NCBI GenBank assembly: GCA_937896505.1
Contig: CALBNP010000032.1
Location: forward strand, 1-53,289
From: an uncultured Bacteroidales bacterium
GTDB lineage: Bacteria > Bacteroidota > Bacteroidia > Bacteroidales > F082
Length of the DNA stretch: 53,289 nucleotides
Direction of reading: 5' to 3'
In this document: positions 51,971-53,289 of the stretch, piece after piece
Numbering within the stretch: the first letter of the stretch is position 1
Layout: the number at the start of each line of letters is the position of its first letter
Position numbers and translations under genes: made by a program
The notes under the pieces: generated by a model
What the model was told of the DNA's origin: nothing
The model's input: the letters and a program-made list of their open reading frames with translations, nothing else
Database searches by the model: none

Positions 51971-52555
51971 ATGGAAATAAAAACTTCAAATTCAAGCGGT
52001 TGGACTTTTTTGGTAAGTGGTCTGATTGCTATTGTTTACGGATTACTTGCCATTCTGCTTCCTAAAGATTTCATCGCGACAATCATGGTAGCTTCAGGAA
52101 TAATCGTTATCGCAATTGGCGTGATTTGTTTTCTGACAGCCTTGTCGCGCCGTAAGAAATCGCTTCCCTGGATTATGTTGCTCATCGAAGCGATAGCCTT
52201 GATTGCTTTAGGCATTGTGGCCATTATCTGGTCGAAAGAAACCGTCAAGGTGCTGATTTTCATCATCGGACTTTGGTCGGTACTAATGGGAGCCTTCATG
52301 TTGCTGGTCATTTTAAACAAAGACTTCATGGTCAACAGAGGCTTTTACATTTTCAGTGCCATATTAAGCATTTGCTTTGGCATCTTGCTCATCGTCAATC
52401 CTTTCGGATCTCTCGAATTATTCGTGAAGATTACAGGTGTCATCGCCTTGCTTTTTGGCATCATCATGGTCATGTTCGGCTTTGCCATTCGTCGCCAAAG
52501 TAAGGATGTAGAACTTGAAATCGAAAATCCATCCGATGAAAAGACTCCAGAATAA
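51971..52555 (+). CDS. DUF308 (HdeD-like) membrane protein
   Basis: 194 residues, six membrane segments in three pairs (SGLIAIVYGLLAILLP, ASGIIVIAIGVICFL, LIEAIALIALGIVAIIW, LIFIIGLWSVLMGAFML, IFSAILSICFGILLIVNP, ITGVIALLFGIIMVMFGF), the pattern of DUF308/HdeD proteins. A charged tail (DVELEIENPSDEK) ends it. HdeD is linked to acid resistance in Escherichia; the role here is unknown. Probably co-transcribed with the LysE-like gene. Confidence 0.82.
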   Translation: MEIKTSNSSGWTFLVSGLIAIVYGLLAILLPKDFIATIMVASGIIVIAIGVICFLTALSRRKKSLPWIMLLIEAIALIALGIVAIIWSKETVKVLIFIIGLWSVLMGAFMLLVILNKDFMVNRGFYIFSAILSICFGILLIVNPFGSLELFVKITGVIALLFGIIMVMFGFAIRRQSKDVELEIENPSDEKTPE

Positions 52556-52582
52556 GGAGAAATTACCTTACTGCATTATTTA

Positions 52583-52615
52583 AAAAGGTGATTGTCTGAT
52601 AGATAATCACCTTTT
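52583..52615. terminator. bidirectional terminator between DUF308 and pseudouridine synthase genes
   Basis: Perfect 11-base stem AAAAGGTGATT / AATCACCTTTT with an 11-base loop, A-rich before and T-rich after, lying between two convergent genes. Confidence 0.85.
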
Positions 52616-52643
52616 AAATTTTTAGCAAATTGGTATAAAACGC

Positions 52644-53289
52644 TTACAAAAACTCCTCAAATGCCGGCCAAGGCATGGTCTCGGGCAAAGGTGCAACAAC
52701 TTCAATAGGCGTTTTCAGCGTTGGATGCTCAAACGAAATCCTATATGCGTGAAGGCAAATGGAAGCATCGGGGTTGGAGCGCGGATAACCATATTTCAAG
52801 TCGCCTTTTATCGGGCAACCAATGTTGGCCAACTGGCAGCGAATCTGATGATGACGACCTGTAAACAACTCGACTTCAAGCATATAGAAATTGTCAGATT
52901 TTCCTACAACACGATAGCTCAATTTTGCGAGTTTGGCTTCCTTTGTGCCTTTAGGAACGATATATGACTTGTTTTGTTGCTCGTTTTTCACGATGAAGTC
53001 TTCCAACACATCAGCTTCCTTTGGCGGATGGTTCTTCACTAAGGCAAGATAAACTTTATGGAAATCGCGGTCTTTCACCTTAACCGTCATGCGCGACAAG
53101 GCCTTGCTCGTTTTGGCAAACAAAACGGCACCACTGACAGGCCGGTCGATGCGATGGACGAGGCCTGCAAACACGTTGCCCGGCTTGTCGTATTTCTCCT
53201 TGATGTATTCCTTCACATCATCGAGCAGACAAACGTCGCCCGTCTTGTCGCCTTGCACGATTTCGGATGGTAGTTTATTGACTATCAGC
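52644..53289 (-). CDS. RluA family pseudouridine synthase, 5' part missing at window edge
   Basis: Partial gene. The frame is open to base 53289 and reads LIVNKLPSEIVQGDK at the edge, the usual domain start, so the GTG at 53258 is an internal Val, not the start. At least 214 residues. The catalytic motif HRIDRPVSG holds the essential Asp, followed by KTSKALSRM, ELFTGRHHQIRCQLA and LHAYRISFEHP. RluA-type enzymes isomerise uridines in rRNA or tRNA; the target cannot be told. There is no S4 domain in the visible part. Confidence 0.9.
   Translation of the reverse strand, partial: LIVNKLPSEIVQGDKTGDVCLLDDVKEYIKEKYDKPGNVFAGLVHRIDRPVSGAVLFAKTSKALSRMTVKVKDRDFHKVYLALVKNHPPKEADVLEDFIVKNEQQNKSYIVPKGTKEAKLAKLSYRVVGKSDNFYMLEVELFTGRHHQIRCQLANIGCPIKGDLKYGYPRSNPDASICLHAYRISFEHPTLKTPIEVVAPLPETMPWPAFEEFL

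Noticed and set aside
1..53289. tRNA or rRNA genes
   Set aside because: No cloverleaf or rRNA-like stretch was noticed in the gaps between genes; a tRNAscan run would settle it.

Overview
The window looks like the chromosome of a gut- or animal-associated member of the Bacteroidota, most likely order Bacteroidales. The evidence is promoter -7 boxes of the TAnnTTTG type upstream of many genes, four exported proteins with type IX secretion (T9SS) C-terminal sorting domains, DUF4249, DUF4369/TlpA and DUF4476 proteins, a beta-barrel outer-membrane receptor, a GH97 glycosidase, and a purH-mreB-mreC-mreD block. The species cannot be named from this sequence.

Layout. 1-8225: the 5' part of methylmalonyl-CoA mutase small subunit, a DUF4249 lipoprotein divergent from an outer-membrane receptor, an ATPase whose -7 box sits between two copies of a dyad, a type II glutaminyl cyclase lipoprotein, a small outer-membrane barrel, a MarR regulator and a DUF4476 protein. 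8238-14504: two large T9SS cargo proteins (one PNGase F-like, one Omp28/thioredoxin-like) and a sodium:solute symporter. 14599-25001: a minus-strand defence island with gene order res, sir2, herA, PD-(D/E)XK-like nuclease, mod, AAA ATPase and DUF4276 (the last broken by one stop codon). 25027-33577: YqaA-type membrane protein, nitroreductase, topA, deoxyhypusine synthase-like protein, ureohydrolase-fold protein without most metal ligands, and a peptidylarginine deiminase of the Porphyromonas (PPAD) type with a T9SS signal. 33761-39935: two tandem TlpA-like lipoproteins, mreD, mreC, mreB and purH. 40054-42343: recJ flanked by dispersed intergenic repeats. 42401-53289: GH97 glycosidase, trkA-trkH, an outer-membrane barrel and a T9SS beta-helix protein, a GH3 acyl-adenylase family protein, a LysE-type exporter, a DUF308 protein and the 3' part of an RluA-type pseudouridine synthase.

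How the genes work together. The main accessory system is the island: a type III restriction-modification pair (Res and Mod) whose two genes are separated by a 3.65 kb AT-rich cassette coding for a SIR2 NADase-like protein, a HerA ATPase and a putative nuclease, with a second ATPase/TOPRIM-like pair behind its own promoter downstream. SIR2-HerA is a known anti-phage pair; I do not know a description of it placed inside a type III operon with this third protein. A second theme is secreted protein modification: glutaminyl cyclase, PNGase F-like protein and arginine deiminase. All nine proteins here with a signal peptidase I type signal have Gln at the predicted mature N terminus, which is the substrate of the cyclase coded in the same window.

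The calls rest on reading motifs by eye; no database search was run.
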